A stretch of DNA of 64,000 nucleotides from positions 310,001 through 374,000 of the forward strand of contig NZ_QRGP01000002.1 of NCBI RefSeq assembly GCF_003367235.1, given 5' to 3'. Below the pieces are notes generated by a model that made no database searches, was not told where the DNA came from, and saw nothing but the letters and a program-made list of their open reading frames with translations. Position numbers and translations under genes: made by a program. Positions within the stretch are counted from its first letter, which is position 1, and the number at the start of each line of letters is the position of its first letter. This DNA is from Sphingorhabdus pulchriflava (GTDB lineage Bacteria > Pseudomonadota > Alphaproteobacteria > Sphingomonadales > Sphingomonadaceae). Positions 33,830 through 42,101 of the stretch are shown in pieces.

Positions 33830-34666
33830 TTACCGCCGCAAGGCAGGCCCCAGCTCCTCAATCCTGTCGACCCAGACATAGCCGTTAAAGCCGCTTGCAA
33901 TTTCACCATATTGGCGGACTTCGGTGAGGCCTTTAATCTTACCATCCACTACATCCTGCGCGATGATGACGGTGGTATTGGCCTTGGCCATGCGGTCGAG
34001 GAAGCGGTTGGGCCAGCCCCAGAGGGTGAAGCCCAGTTCATCCAGCGTCAGCAGCATCACGCCATTGGCGCAGCTTTCGGGGACATTGCCCAACAGCGAG
34101 CCGCGATAGTCGGCGGCGCATTGGCGTGCCTTGGCGGTGGTGAAGGCGCGCATTGCCGGGCGTTCGGCTTTTGCAGCGGCAACCGCCGCCTCGTCGCCGA
34201 TCAGGATATGGCGGCGATCCCCGGCGGGAAGTTTGACCAACAAGGCCTTTACGGTGTCCGCGCCCTTGGCTTGCCAGAACAGTTCGGGGCGCGAGAGGCT
34301 GTAGGCTGTGGCCGCAACGTCGGGGCGCGGTTGCGCCAGATCGGCGGCGCATCTGCTGGCAAACTGGCGCACCGGCACCAGCTTCCCGTCGGCCATCTCG
34401 ACCGGCACATGCACGGCATCGGCCTCTACCCCCGCCGCCAGTTGCAGCGCGGCAAGGTCTGGCCCGACGGCAACCGCGCCATAGCCCGCATTGGCCGCAG
34501 ACACGCAGCCATTGGATCCCAGCACTGGCGCAACGCCCTTGTCAGCCACCAGCTTCGGCCCACCCTCCGGTGCGTCGGCCAGCCAGCTTGCATGGAACAG
34601 CGTGAAGGCGAAGAAGAGTGCGACGAGAGCAAGGACGATGATGGTGGTGCGCTTGGAAACCTTCAT
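33830..34666 (-). CDS. Glycerophosphodiester phosphodiesterase-like protein, probably inactive
   Basis: A 278-residue protein with one N-terminal TM helix (TIIVLALVALFFAFTLFHASW). The order of what follows resembles a GDPD barrel: LVADKGVAPVLGSNGCVSAANAGYGAVAVGPD corresponds in layout to the HRG...ENT...GADGIE stretch, but the HRG histidine, glutamate and the metal-binding acidic pair are replaced. FTLWGWPNRFLDRM near the C-terminus resembles the GDPD C-terminal helix region. I therefore call it a degenerate family member, with moderate confidence. ATG 34666 overlaps the ribF stop by four bases (ATGA), so it is co-translated with ribF. Confidence 0.55.
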   Translation of the reverse strand: MKVSKRTTIIVLALVALFFAFTLFHASWLADAPEGGPKLVADKGVAPVLGSNGCVSAANAGYGAVAVGPDLAALQLAAGVEADAVHVPVEMADGKLVPVRQFASRCAADLAQPRPDVAATAYSLSRPELFWQAKGADTVKALLVKLPAGDRRHILIGDEAAVAAAKAERPAMRAFTTAKARQCAADYRGSLLGNVPESCANGVMLLTLDELGFTLWGWPNRFLDRMAKANTTVIIAQDVVDGKIKGLTEVRQYGEIASGFNGYVWVDRIEELGPALRR

Positions 34667-35595
34667 GCCTTCAACGCCACTTTCGCATCTTCGCAATCCT
34701 TTGCGATCTGCGCGATCAGCGCGTCGAGGCTGTCATATTTGCCTTCAGGCCGCAGAAAGGCGTGGAATTCGACTTCGATCATCTGGTCATAGATCATCTC
34801 GGCAAAGTCGAAGAAATGCGGCTCGAGCAATTCCTTGGGCGGCTCGAACTGGGGGCGGATACCGACATTGGCGGCGCCGTCGAGCACGCGGCCATCGGGC
34901 AGCTTCCCGCGCACCGCATAAACGCCATAACGCGGGCGCAGATAATGGCCCATGTCCATATTGGCGGTCGGGAAGCCAAGGTCGCGGCCATTTTTGTCGC
35001 CATGCTGGACGACGGCCTCAATCGCAAAGGGCCGTGTGAGGAGGCGCGTTGCCACGTCGCATTCGCCCGCCTTAAGCGCGTCGCGGATGCGGCTGGAGGA
35101 GATCACGCCGCCCGCATCGGTGACTGGACCCACAGTCGTTGCTGTGATGCCATGCGCCGCGCCCAGATCGCGCAGCACATCGGTATTGCCGCCGCGCGCC
35201 TTGCCAAAGGTGAAATCCTCGCCGGTCACGACGCCCGAAACGCCCAGCCGTTCGGCCAACAATTTGATGACAAAATCCTCTGCCGTGGTTGCGGCGAGTT
35301 CGGCATCGAAATCGAACACCAGCATCGCGTCGGCACCCGCCTCTGCGAACAGGTGCTGGCGCTGCTCAAGCGTGGTCAGCCGGAACCAGGGGACGTGCGG
35401 CGCAAAGAAACGCACCGGATGCGGGTCGAAGGTGGCGATGATCGCCGGTTTGCCTGCTGCCTTGGCTTGCCGGATGGCTTCGCCCGCCACGGCCTGATGG
35501 CCAAGGTGGAAGCCATCGAAATTGCCCAACGCGACCACGGCGCCGCGCAGCGCCTCGGGCATGGGATCGCGGGAGGATAGGCGGGGGATGCTCAT
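34663..35595 (-). CDS. ribF: Bifunctional riboflavin kinase/FAD synthetase
   Basis: A 310-residue enzyme that phosphorylates riboflavin to FMN and adenylates FMN to FAD. The N-terminal adenylyltransferase domain has VVALGNFDGFHLGHQAVAGEA (GNFDGxHxGH motif) and TFDPHPVRFF; the linker GEDFTFGKARGGNTDVL and SSSRIRDAL follow. The C-terminal kinase domain has HGDKNGRDLGFPTANM, NVGIRPQFEPP and the ending EVEFHAFLRPEGKYDSLDALIAQI (in part). Both domains are complete. It lies between a membrane dipeptidase and ileS; ribF-ileS-lspA is a common bacterial order. The start overlaps the dipeptidase stop by four bases. Confidence 0.94.
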   Translation of the reverse strand: MSIPRLSSRDPMPEALRGAVVALGNFDGFHLGHQAVAGEAIRQAKAAGKPAIIATFDPHPVRFFAPHVPWFRLTTLEQRQHLFAEAGADAMLVFDFDAELAATTAEDFVIKLLAERLGVSGVVTGEDFTFGKARGGNTDVLRDLGAAHGITATTVGPVTDAGGVISSSRIRDALKAGECDVATRLLTRPFAIEAVVQHGDKNGRDLGFPTANMDMGHYLRPRYGVYAVRGKLPDGRVLDGAANVGIRPQFEPPKELLEPHFFDFAEMIYDQMIEVEFHAFLRPEGKYDSLDALIAQIAKDCEDAKVALKA

Positions 35596-36788
35596 GCGGC
35601 GGGCGGTGCCTTTGCCATAGGCTTCAGTCCCTCGCGCAGCACGCGGATGGCATTGCCGCCCATCACGGCGCGGATTTCCTCAGGCGTGAAGCCTTCGTCC
35701 ATCAACGCCTGCGTCACCTGCACCAGTTTCGAGGTGTCGAAGCGTACCGTGGTCGCACCGTCATAATCGCTTCCCAGCGCGACATGCTGTATGCCGACCA
35801 GATCACGGACATGCTTCATCGCCTTGGCCACCGATTTGGGGCTGGTGTCGCAGATGGCGCCATCCCAATAACCAATGCCGATGATCCCGCCCGTCTTGGC
35901 GACGCCTTTGATATGCTCGTCAGACAGGTTGCGGTTGACCTTGCAGGTTGCCTGCACCCCGCCATGGCTGGAAACCACCGGACGGCGCGCCATTGCCAAT
36001 ATTTCGGTGACGCACTGGCGGCTGCAATGGGCGATATCGACGATCATGCCCTTTTCTTCCATGCGCCGGATGACTTCGCGGCCCAGCTGCGTCAGCCCGC
36101 CTTTCTTGATGCCATGCATCGATCCGGCGAGTTCATTGTCGAAGAAATGGGTGATCCCCGCCATGCGGAAACCGGCCGCGTAAAGCTTTTCGAGATTTTC
36201 GGCCTTGCCCTCGAGATTTTGCAGGCCTTCGATGGAGAGCAACCCGCCTACCGGGACCGAACGGACGCCCTTGCGTGCGGCAAGCAGGCTATCGATCTTG
36301 TTACTCGTATCGACCAGCCGCAATCCGCCGTCGCTATCGCTGGCGGCCTCGGCCAAATGCAGCTTCTTTGAATGCCACAGTGATCGTTCGAGCAGCGAAT
36401 TCCATGTCCGCACCGGCTGCATCTGCGCGACTGCCAGCAGCGTGATGTTATCGCTATCCGCGCCATTGGCGTCGTAATTCTGCCCCTTGGGCGTTTTCGA
36501 AACACTGGAGAAAACCTGTAGCGCGACATTGCCTTCGACGAGGCGTGGCAGGTCCATATGCCCGCGCTCGGTACGTTCGAGGACGTCGCGTTTCCACATT
36601 AGCGTATCGGAGTGCAGGTCGACGATGGTCAGCGTCTTGTGCAGCGCAATCGCCTCGGCGCTCACTTTGGGCAATGGCTTGCGATCGACCTTGTTCATCG
36701 ATGCTTCGACATAGCCTGGCGCGATGCCGAATAAGCCGACCGCGCCTATCAAGAGCAGGGCGACAATCCCCCAGAAAAACTTACGCAT
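35592..36788 (-). CDS. Membrane dipeptidase (M19 family)
   Basis: A 398-residue renal dipeptidase-like zinc enzyme. An N-terminal TM/signal anchor (GIVALLLIGAVGLFGIAPG) exports it. The metal ligands are visible as TIVDLHSDTL (HxD), the glutamate in GGLLSIEGLQNLE, the histidine in IVDIAHCSRQ, SSHGG, and GSDYDG near the end. It should hydrolyse dipeptides, including D-amino acid dipeptides, in the periplasm. The GGNAIRVLR tail is typical. It overlaps ribF by four bases and starts a few bases after the folA stop, so all belong to one minus-strand run. Confidence 0.92.
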   Translation of the reverse strand: MRKFFWGIVALLLIGAVGLFGIAPGYVEASMNKVDRKPLPKVSAEAIALHKTLTIVDLHSDTLMWKRDVLERTERGHMDLPRLVEGNVALQVFSSVSKTPKGQNYDANGADSDNITLLAVAQMQPVRTWNSLLERSLWHSKKLHLAEAASDSDGGLRLVDTSNKIDSLLAARKGVRSVPVGGLLSIEGLQNLEGKAENLEKLYAAGFRMAGITHFFDNELAGSMHGIKKGGLTQLGREVIRRMEEKGMIVDIAHCSRQCVTEILAMARRPVVSSHGGVQATCKVNRNLSDEHIKGVAKTGGIIGIGYWDGAICDTSPKSVAKAMKHVRDLVGIQHVALGSDYDGATTVRFDTSKLVQVTQALMDEGFTPEEIRAVMGGNAIRVLREGLKPMAKAPPAA

Positions 36789-36791
36789 GCG

Positions 36792-37286
36792 CTACCCCTC
36801 CTTGCGCACCAGTGTCACGAAATCGAAGGCGGGCGTACTTCCCTCTGCGGGGTGTGATACCCGCGAAGTCTCCTGCCAGTCCTTGCGATCAAACGCCTCC
36901 AGCACGGTGTCACCTTCTGGCTTGGCCTTCACCTCGGTGAGTTCGATCCGGTCTGCCCTGGGAAGAAAAAGGCGATAGATTTCGGCCCCGCCGATGACGC
37001 AGACATGCGGGCCGTTGGCGAGCTTCAGCGCGTCCTCGACCGAATGCGCGACTTCCGCGCCTTCTTCTGCCCATTCCGGATCGCGAGTCAGCACGATATG
37101 GCGTCGCCCTTCGAGCAGCCCCGGCAGGCTGTCAAAGGTCTTGCGCCCCATGATCATCGGCAGGTTTTTGGTCACCTGCTTGAAATGCCTGAGGTCAGCC
37201 GGGATGCGCCAGGGCAGGTTGCCATTTGCGCCGATCACGCCATTGTCGGCCCTTGCCACTACCAATATGATTTCGGGATGATCCAT
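36792..37286 (-). CDS. folA: Dihydrofolate reductase
   Basis: A 164-residue NADPH-dependent reductase that regenerates tetrahydrofolate. The start IILVVARADNGVIGANGNLPWRIPADLRHFK (in pieces) contains the family's G-x-x-G-x-LPW motif and the catalytic Asp. PMIMGRKTFDSLPGLLEGRRHIVLTR is the NADPH-binding stretch, and CVIGGAEIYRLFLP follows. Length is normal and all key residues are present. No thyA is adjacent here. It is separated from purK by 38 bases and precedes the dipeptidase gene by three bases, on the same strand. Confidence 0.94.
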   Translation of the reverse strand: MDHPEIILVVARADNGVIGANGNLPWRIPADLRHFKQVTKNLPMIMGRKTFDSLPGLLEGRRHIVLTRDPEWAEEGAEVAHSVEDALKLANGPHVCVIGGAEIYRLFLPRADRIELTEVKAKPEGDTVLEAFDRKDWQETSRVSHPAEGSTPAFDFVTLVRKEG

Positions 37287-37324
37287 CGCCTGCCGCTCTG
37301 CCTTATCCGTATCGGCGATACAAG

Positions 37325-38395
37325 TCAGCGATACAGGCGGGTGACATGCCCCATCTTGCGGCCAGGGCTGGGTTCGCCTTTGCCGTAGAGGTGTACATTG
37401 GCATCGTCGTCGGCGAACAGCCTTTTCCAGTCTTTGGCATCGTCCCCGATCAGATTTTCCATTTCGACGCGGTCAGCGGTCAGGTGTGTTGCGCCCAAGG
37501 GCAGGTCGCACACGGCACGGATATGGTTTTCGAACTGGCTGGTGGCGGAGCCTTCGATCGTCCAGTGGCCGCTATTGTGGACCCGGGGCGCCATCTCGTT
37601 GAACAGCGGGCCGTTGGCAGTGGCGAAAAATTCCATCGTCATCACACCGACATATTCGAGTTCTTCGGCGGCAGCCGCAGCGAATTTGCGTGCCTCGCCC
37701 TGCTGCGCTTCGATCAGCGGGCCAGCGGGAAGCGTTGAATGCGCCAATATACCGCCGTCGTGCCGGTTGCGCGGGCTATCCCAAAAACGGATGTCGCCGT
37801 TGCTGGCGCGGGCAAGAATGACGGAGAATTCAGTTTCGAAATTTATCATCGCTTCGGCGATGGCGGGCTGACGGCCGATTTGCGCCCAGCCTTCGGATAT
37901 GCCTTCCGGTTCGCTGACACGCGCCTGCCCTTTGCCATCATAGCCCATGCGGATGGTTTTCAGGATGGCCGGAAAACCGACTTTCTCGAACGCGGAATTG
38001 GCTTCTTGCCGGTCACCGACAATCTCGAACGGTGCGGTCACCCCGCCCAGCTTGATCGCAAAGAACTTTTCCTCAACCCGGTCCTGCGCGATTTCCAACG
38101 CCTTGATATTGGGCCGAATCGGGGTTCCAGCTTCGATGACGCGCAAAGGTGCAACAGCGACATTTTCGAATTCATAAGTGATGACGTCGCAACTGTCGGC
38201 AAAGGTCGAAAGTGCCGCGACATCGTCATAAGGAGCGCAGGTAAATTCGGCAGCGACCTCGGCCGCGATCGAATTTTCTTCAGGTGCATAGATATGGCAG
38301 CGATAGCCCATCTGTGTCGCAGCAATGGCAAGCATTTTTCCCAATTGCCCGCCGCCCAATATGCCGATCGTGGAACCCGGCGGAAGCGTCGTCAT
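37325..38395 (-). CDS. purK: 5-(carboxyamino)imidazole ribonucleotide synthase
   Basis: A 356-residue ATP-grasp enzyme that carboxylates AIR to N5-CAIR with ATP and bicarbonate. It starts [21 protein letters not shown]; the ATP-grasp core includes [21 protein letters not shown] and [20 protein letters not shown], and ends with [29 protein letters not shown] (given in part), all diagnostic. ATG 38395 overlaps the purE stop (ATGA); the reading frame continues upstream through purE but that extension is antisense-like noise. PurE then converts N5-CAIR to CAIR, so the pair forms the bacterial two-step route. Confidence 0.95.
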   Translation of the reverse strand: MTTLPPGSTIGILGGGQLGKMLAIAATQMGYRCHIYAPEENSIAAEVAAEFTCAPYDDVAALSTFADSCDVITYEFENVAVAPLRVIEAGTPIRPNIKALEIAQDRVEEKFFAIKLGGVTAPFEIVGDRQEANSAFEKVGFPAILKTIRMGYDGKGQARVSEPEGISEGWAQIGRQPAIAEAMINFETEFSVILARASNGDIRFWDSPRNRHDGGILAHSTLPAGPLIEAQQGEARKFAAAAAEELEYVGVMTMEFFATANGPLFNEMAPRVHNSGHWTIEGSATSQFENHIRAVCDLPLGATHLTADRVEMENLIGDDAKDWKRLFADDDANVHLYGKGEPSPGRKMGHVTRLYR

Positions 38396-38880
38396 TCGGG
38401 GGACTCGCTGACTGATTCGGTTTGCGCCGCGCGCCAGGCATCCAGACGCCCAGCCAATTCCGGGTCGCTGGTGGCCAACATCGCCGCAGCGAGCAATCCG
38501 GCATTGGTCGCCCCTGCTTTGCCTATGGCCAGAGTCCCGACGGGAATGCCACCCGGCATTTGCACTATCGACAAAAGGCTGTCCATGCCGTCCAGAGCCT
38601 TGGATTGTACAGGGACCCCCAGCACCGGAAGCCGGGTCATTGATGCAACCATGCCCGGAAGGTGGGCGGCTCCGCCGGCACCTGCGATGATGCATTTCAG
38701 CCCACGGTCAACGGCGTTTTTGGCGTAGCTTACAAGCCGGTCGGGCGTGCGGTGCGCCGACACCACCTTGCACTCATGCGCAACGCCGAGGGCTGCGAGC
38801 ACAGACGATGCCTCGCGCATGGTTTCCCAATCCGAACGGCTGCCCATGATGATGCCGACCAATGGTGCTTTGCTATCCAC
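38392..38880 (-). CDS. purE: N5-carboxyaminoimidazole ribonucleotide mutase
   Basis: A 162-residue class I PurE, which moves the carboxyl group of N5-CAIR to give CAIR. The motif [14 protein letters not shown] carries the active-site serine and aspartate, [15 protein letters not shown] carries the conserved histidine, and [15 protein letters not shown] is the phosphate-binding loop. [32 protein letters not shown] (in part) completes the core. Translationally coupled to purK through ATGA. It is the first gene of a minus-strand run and faces the GGDEF gene across 180 bases. Confidence 0.95.
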   Translation of the reverse strand: MDSKAPLVGIIMGSRSDWETMREASSVLAALGVAHECKVVSAHRTPDRLVSYAKNAVDRGLKCIIAGAGGAAHLPGMVASMTRLPVLGVPVQSKALDGMDSLLSIVQMPGGIPVGTLAIGKAGATNAGLLAAAMLATSDPELAGRLDAWRAAQTESVSESPE

Positions 38881-39060
38881 CTGATGTCCCTGATTTGCCC
38901 TTCTGTTCCGAGGACTAGCTCTGTAGCGACGCCTTTCCGCAAGCGCAATTACCGAAGGCAGAATGCGTCAGAGACGTAAATAGTTGCAATTTATTCAGAA
39001 ATACACTGTATGCGCAAAAAACAACGGCTATCCGGGTCGCAAAATATAACCGGGGCCAAG

Positions 39061-39654
39061 ATGCTGAAGCGCAACGATCAAATTTCTCCTGCCAATGCGA
39101 ACGATCGCAGCGATGCGCTTGTGCGCGAAAATCTGCATCTGAAAGCCCGTGTGGCCGAGTTGGAACGGCTGGCAACAATCGACACGCTGACGCCCTTGTT
39201 CAACCGTCGCTATCTTATGCAGGAACTTGATCGCTGGTGCTGGCGCGCGCACCGTTATGGCGGGACTTTTGGCCTTCTCTACCTTGATGTCGACCGGCTG
39301 AAACAGGTCAACGACACGCATGGCCATGTCGCTGGTGACAATGTGCTTTGCGCGATTGCGGAGGCGCTGTCTTCCGCGACGCGCAAATCGGATGTCGTTG
39401 CGCGCATGGGTGGTGACGAGTTTGCCGTTTTGCTCGATTCGATTTCGGCAGAAAAGCTTGCAGAAAAGGCAGAGTCAGTCCGCGCACTTCTGACAGCGCT
39501 GCCAGTGAAGACAGCCGGGCCGACTTTGAAAATTGACGTGTCGGTTGGCCATTGCCTCATCGAGTCCGGTTCGCGTGCCAGCGAGGTTCTCATCGAGGCA
39601 GACCGTACCATGTATGCAGACAAACGCTCCAAATATGGAGAGGACGCGCGTTAG
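39061..39654 (+). CDS. GGDEF domain diguanylate cyclase
   Basis: A 197-residue protein with a short N-terminal coiled segment (ENLHLKARVAELERLATIDTLTPLFNRRYL) leading into a GGDEF domain. The active-site loop reads RMGGDEFAVLL, the signature intact, so it should make cyclic di-GMP from two GTP. The segment GLLYLDVDRLKQVNDTHGHVAGDNVL is the usual metal/GTP-binding part. No sensor domain or TM helix is present, so input would come from a partner or through the coiled coil. I do not see a clear RxxD inhibitory site. The start may be ATG 39010 (17 residues longer); GGGG upstream of 39061 slightly favours the shorter form. Confidence 0.88.
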   Translation: MLKRNDQISPANANDRSDALVRENLHLKARVAELERLATIDTLTPLFNRRYLMQELDRWCWRAHRYGGTFGLLYLDVDRLKQVNDTHGHVAGDNVLCAIAEALSSATRKSDVVARMGGDEFAVLLDSISAEKLAEKAESVRALLTALPVKTAGPTLKIDVSVGHCLIESGSRASEVLIEADRTMYADKRSKYGEDAR

Positions 39655-39657
39655 TTT

Positions 39658-40344
39658 TTAACGCTCTGACAGATAATAGCGGTCGGTCGCGTTCAGCGCA
39701 TCATCCAGTTCGTAAACAATCGGCTGCCCGGTGGGGATTTCAAGGCCGGTGATGTCGGCATCCGAAATACCCGACAGGTGCTTTACGAGTGCGCGCAAGC
39801 TGTTGCCATGGGCGGAGATCAGCACGGTTTTTCCGGCTTTCAGTTCGGGCGCTATCACGCCTTCCCAATAAGGTAGCACGCGGGCGATCGTATCCTTCAG
39901 GCTTTCGGTATTGGGGATGGCGATGCCGGCATAGCGCGGGTCTTTTGACAGGTCATAGGGCGAATCGGCGTCGAGCGGCGGCGGCGGAATGTCGAAACTG
40001 CGGCGCCAGATATGCACCTGCTCGTCGCCATGCTTCGCCGCGGTCTCGGCCTTGTCGAGGCCGGTCAGGCCGCCATAATGGCGTTCGTTGAGGTGCCAGT
40101 CCTTGGTGACGGGCAGCCACAGGCGGCCCATCGCCTCCAGCGCGAGATTGAGCGTCTTGATCGCGCGGGTCTGCACGCTAGTGAAGCATGTGTCGGGCGC
40201 TATACCCTTTGCCTTCATCAACTCGCCTGCCGCCCATGCCTCGGCCGCACCCTTTTCGGTCACATCGACATCCCACCAGCCGGTGAAACGGTTTTCCAGA
40301 TTCCATTGCGACTGGCCGTGGCGGATGAGGATGAGCTTGGGCAT
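39658..40344 (-). CDS. gpmA: 2,3-bisphosphoglycerate-dependent phosphoglycerate mutase
   Basis: A 228-residue histidine phosphatase-family enzyme interconverting 3- and 2-phosphoglycerate in glycolysis. The phosphorylated histidine is in [20 protein letters not shown] (RHG motif). [33 protein letters not shown] with the second catalytic histidine, and [15 protein letters not shown] complete the family pattern. Length and residues are normal. It converges on the GGDEF gene with three bases between stops, and its promoter region lies opposite the haem-b-like membrane protein gene. Confidence 0.95.
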   Translation of the reverse strand: MPKLILIRHGQSQWNLENRFTGWWDVDVTEKGAAEAWAAGELMKAKGIAPDTCFTSVQTRAIKTLNLALEAMGRLWLPVTKDWHLNERHYGGLTGLDKAETAAKHGDEQVHIWRRSFDIPPPPLDADSPYDLSKDPRYAGIAIPNTESLKDTIARVLPYWEGVIAPELKAGKTVLISAHGNSLRALVKHLSGISDADITGLEIPTGQPIVYELDDALNATDRYYLSER

Positions 40345-40412
40345 GGGCGTGTCCTTTGAGCAGGTGGTGCTTTCAGCGCGCGCTTAGGGCGGTCCGCCCT
40401 CGGACGCAAGCC

Positions 40413-41030
40413 TCAGGCCAGCCCGATAATCGCTAACAGACCATCATAATATTCGCGGTAATCGGCGTGGATTTTTACCGGATACAGCCAGCCGCCAAAG
40501 CTCATCCAATAGGCCAGCACCACCGGGACGGCACTCCACGCCGCGATCCGGGCCGCTTTTTCTTTCCCATTGAAATGCAGGATCGCGCCCAGATGTGCCC
40601 CGACGGACAGCACGGCTAGGGCGTAGTAAGGATAAAAATAGCCCTGCATTTTTGCGTGCAGCAACGGGCCGGACACCCAGAGGAAGTTGGTATCTAGCCC
40701 TGCGCCATAGCGGGTGAAAAGCGCCGCGCCGCTATGTACGATAATGAAGTAGGCGAGGTAGAATCCGCTCGCCAGTTGCAGCTTGGCCCAGCCGCTCTTG
40801 CCCGGCTCACGCCAGCGGCGCAGCGCGAGACGGATGCCGAGGCCTATTTGAAACAGCAGGGCGGCAATCAGCAGCGGCTCAATCACCGGATTCCGATAGA
40901 TCCACTGCACCGACTTGAGCGCCGCATTATGCGCCTCCGGCCCGGCAATCGCGAACAGGTGCACCGCAAGATGAGTGAAAAGAAAGAGCGCGATCACGCC
41001 TCCGGTAATGCGGTGCAGCTTGCGGGTCAT
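40413..41030 (-). CDS. Cytochrome b-like membrane protein of unknown function
   Basis: A 205-residue integral membrane protein with about five TM helices. Histidines sit within or next to helices (RKLHRITGGVIALFLFTHLAVHLF, IVHSGAALF, LHAKMQGYFYPYYALAVLSVGAHLGAILHF quoted in part), in positions that could bind haem b as in the succinate dehydrogenase cytochrome b and cytochrome b561 superfamilies. I do not recognise a named family. The gene is divergent from an Rrf2-type regulator with a palindrome in the 101-base gap, so it is probably controlled by that regulator. ATG 41030 gives a TM helix close to the N-terminus; the longer reading to 41114 has no support. Confidence 0.65.
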   Translation of the reverse strand: MTRKLHRITGGVIALFLFTHLAVHLFAIAGPEAHNAALKSVQWIYRNPVIEPLLIAALLFQIGLGIRLALRRWREPGKSGWAKLQLASGFYLAYFIIVHSGAALFTRYGAGLDTNFLWVSGPLLHAKMQGYFYPYYALAVLSVGAHLGAILHFNGKEKAARIAAWSAVPVVLAYWMSFGGWLYPVKIHADYREYYDGLLAIIGLA

Positions 41031-41062
41031 TGGGCTTTTTCCTTGGAAAAACGAATCATTAT

Positions 41063-41077
41063 GGATATTAAATATCC
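41063..41077. promoter_or_regulatory. Perfect palindrome, candidate Rrf2 operator
   Basis: GGATATT-A-AATATCC, a perfect 15-base palindrome in the gap between the cytochrome b-like gene and the divergent Rrf2 gene, 33 bases upstream of the former's start. AT-rich dyads of this size are what Rrf2-family dimers bind, so it is a plausible shared operator. Confidence 0.55.
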
Positions 41078-41109
41078 GAATTAAATCGCCGCCGCAAGCA
41101 GGGGCGGCA

Positions 41110-41124
41110 AACATAGGTCAGGTG
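41110..41124. repeat. 15-bp motif shared with 17239-17253 (copy B)
   Basis: AACATAGGTCAGGTG, identical to copy A, ending 7 bases before the ATG of the Rrf2 gene. Part of it (AGGT) may serve as ribosome binding site. Confidence 0.6.
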
Positions 41125-41131
41125 GTTCCGG

Positions 41132-41656
41132 ATGAAGATGAACAAGGGTGTCGAATGGGCGGTCCATGCCTGCGCCTTGCTCGCGCCGTTGGGGGCGGGA
41201 AGGGGCCTCAGCCTGGCGGCGCTCGCCGATTATCATGGCGTGCCCTTGCCCTATATGGCGAAGCAGATGCAGCTGCTCAGCAAGGCCGGAATCGTCCGCA
41301 CCAGCCGTGGCCACACCGGCGGCTATGCACTGGCCAGACCGCCGCAGGAAATCAGCCTTTGGGATATCAAACAAGCGGTCGACGGCAGCGCGCCTGCCTT
41401 TCGCTGCACCGAAATCCGGCAGAAGGGGCCATGCGCCGTTCCGCGCGCCGATTGCCGCGCTCCTTGCGCCATCGCCGCCGCTTTTAGCCGTGCCGAAAAT
41501 GCGTATCGCGATCTGCTGCGTGCAATCAGGCTGAGCGACATTCTCTCCGATGTGACCGGGGAGGGCAACGCGCAGCACATGCTCGGTATGCTCCGCTGGT
41601 ATGAAGCCAATGTGACGGTGCTGCCGGAGAAGAAGCCTAAAGCGCCAGCGTCATGA
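41132..41656 (+). CDS. Rrf2 family transcriptional regulator with four-cysteine loop
   Basis: A 174-residue Rrf2 protein (NsrR/IscR/RirA superfamily). The winged helix covers residues 1-75: KGVEWAVHACALLAPLG, SLAALADYHGVPLPYMAKQMQLLSKAGIVRTSRGHTGGYALARP (given in part). The segment FRCTEIRQKGPCAVPRADCRAPC, residues about 92-114, has four cysteines where NsrR/IscR-type proteins ligate an iron-sulfur cluster, so it is likely redox- or NO-responsive. The target is probably the divergent membrane gene. The last 20 bases overlap the convergent GNAT gene. Confidence 0.88.
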   Translation: MKMNKGVEWAVHACALLAPLGAGRGLSLAALADYHGVPLPYMAKQMQLLSKAGIVRTSRGHTGGYALARPPQEISLWDIKQAVDGSAPAFRCTEIRQKGPCAVPRADCRAPCAIAAAFSRAENAYRDLLRAIRLSDILSDVTGEGNAQHMLGMLRWYEANVTVLPEKKPKAPAS

Positions 41657-42092
41657 AACGGCTGAACGGATCTTCCTTATAGTCCGCAAACGGCCCGCAA
41701 TATTCAAAGCCATAGCGTAGGTAGAGACTATGCGCGGCATCGAAGGCAGGGCCGGAACCGGTTTCAAGGCTCAATCGCTGATAACCTCGCGCCTCGGCTG
41801 TCGCGATAATATGCTCCAGCATCGCCGCCGCCGCGCCCTTGCGGAGTTGATCCGCATGGGTCCGCATCGATTTGACTTCGCCATGGCCGGAATCGATTTC
41901 TTTCAACGCGCCACAGCCCATCAGCGCATCATCGTCCCACACTGACCAGAAGGTGACCCCCGGTCCCTTTAGTCCTTCGAAATCGAGAAAATGGCAACTG
42001 TCCTTGGGCGAATTGGCGAGCATCCCCGTAAAATGGGTCTGGAGCAATGCGCTGATTTCCGGCCCAGTCAGATCGTCTTCGATAATACGCAT
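41637..42092 (-). CDS. GNAT family N-acetyltransferase
   Basis: A 151-residue acetyltransferase of the GNAT fold. The acetyl-CoA-binding loop is near residues 83-95 (HADQLRKGAAAAMLEHII) where R/Q-x-x-G-x-A appears as RKGAAAAM; LMGCGALKEIDSGHGEVKSMRTH precedes it and RGYQRLSLETGSG follows. The ending LRYGFEYCGPFADYKEDPFSRFMTLAL is typical of the YjdJ/ElaA-like small GNATs. The substrate is unknown. It lies between the Rrf2 gene (20-base overlap at its end) and an M14 carboxypeptidase gene on the same strand, ten bases upstream. Confidence 0.87.
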   Translation of the reverse strand: MRIIEDDLTGPEISALLQTHFTGMLANSPKDSCHFLDFEGLKGPGVTFWSVWDDDALMGCGALKEIDSGHGEVKSMRTHADQLRKGAAAAMLEHIIATAEARGYQRLSLETGSGPAFDAAHSLYLRYGFEYCGPFADYKEDPFSRFMTLAL

Positions 42093-42101
42093 CGGCTTGT
42101 T

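Noticed and set aside
32975-34792. Plus-strand open frame of about 600 codons opposite ileS and the GDPD-like gene
   Set aside because: It is the antisense shadow of GC-rich coding sequence and shows no domain.
38396-38695. N-terminal extension of purK
   Set aside because: Overlaps purE in another frame; ATGA coupling at 38395 is convincing.
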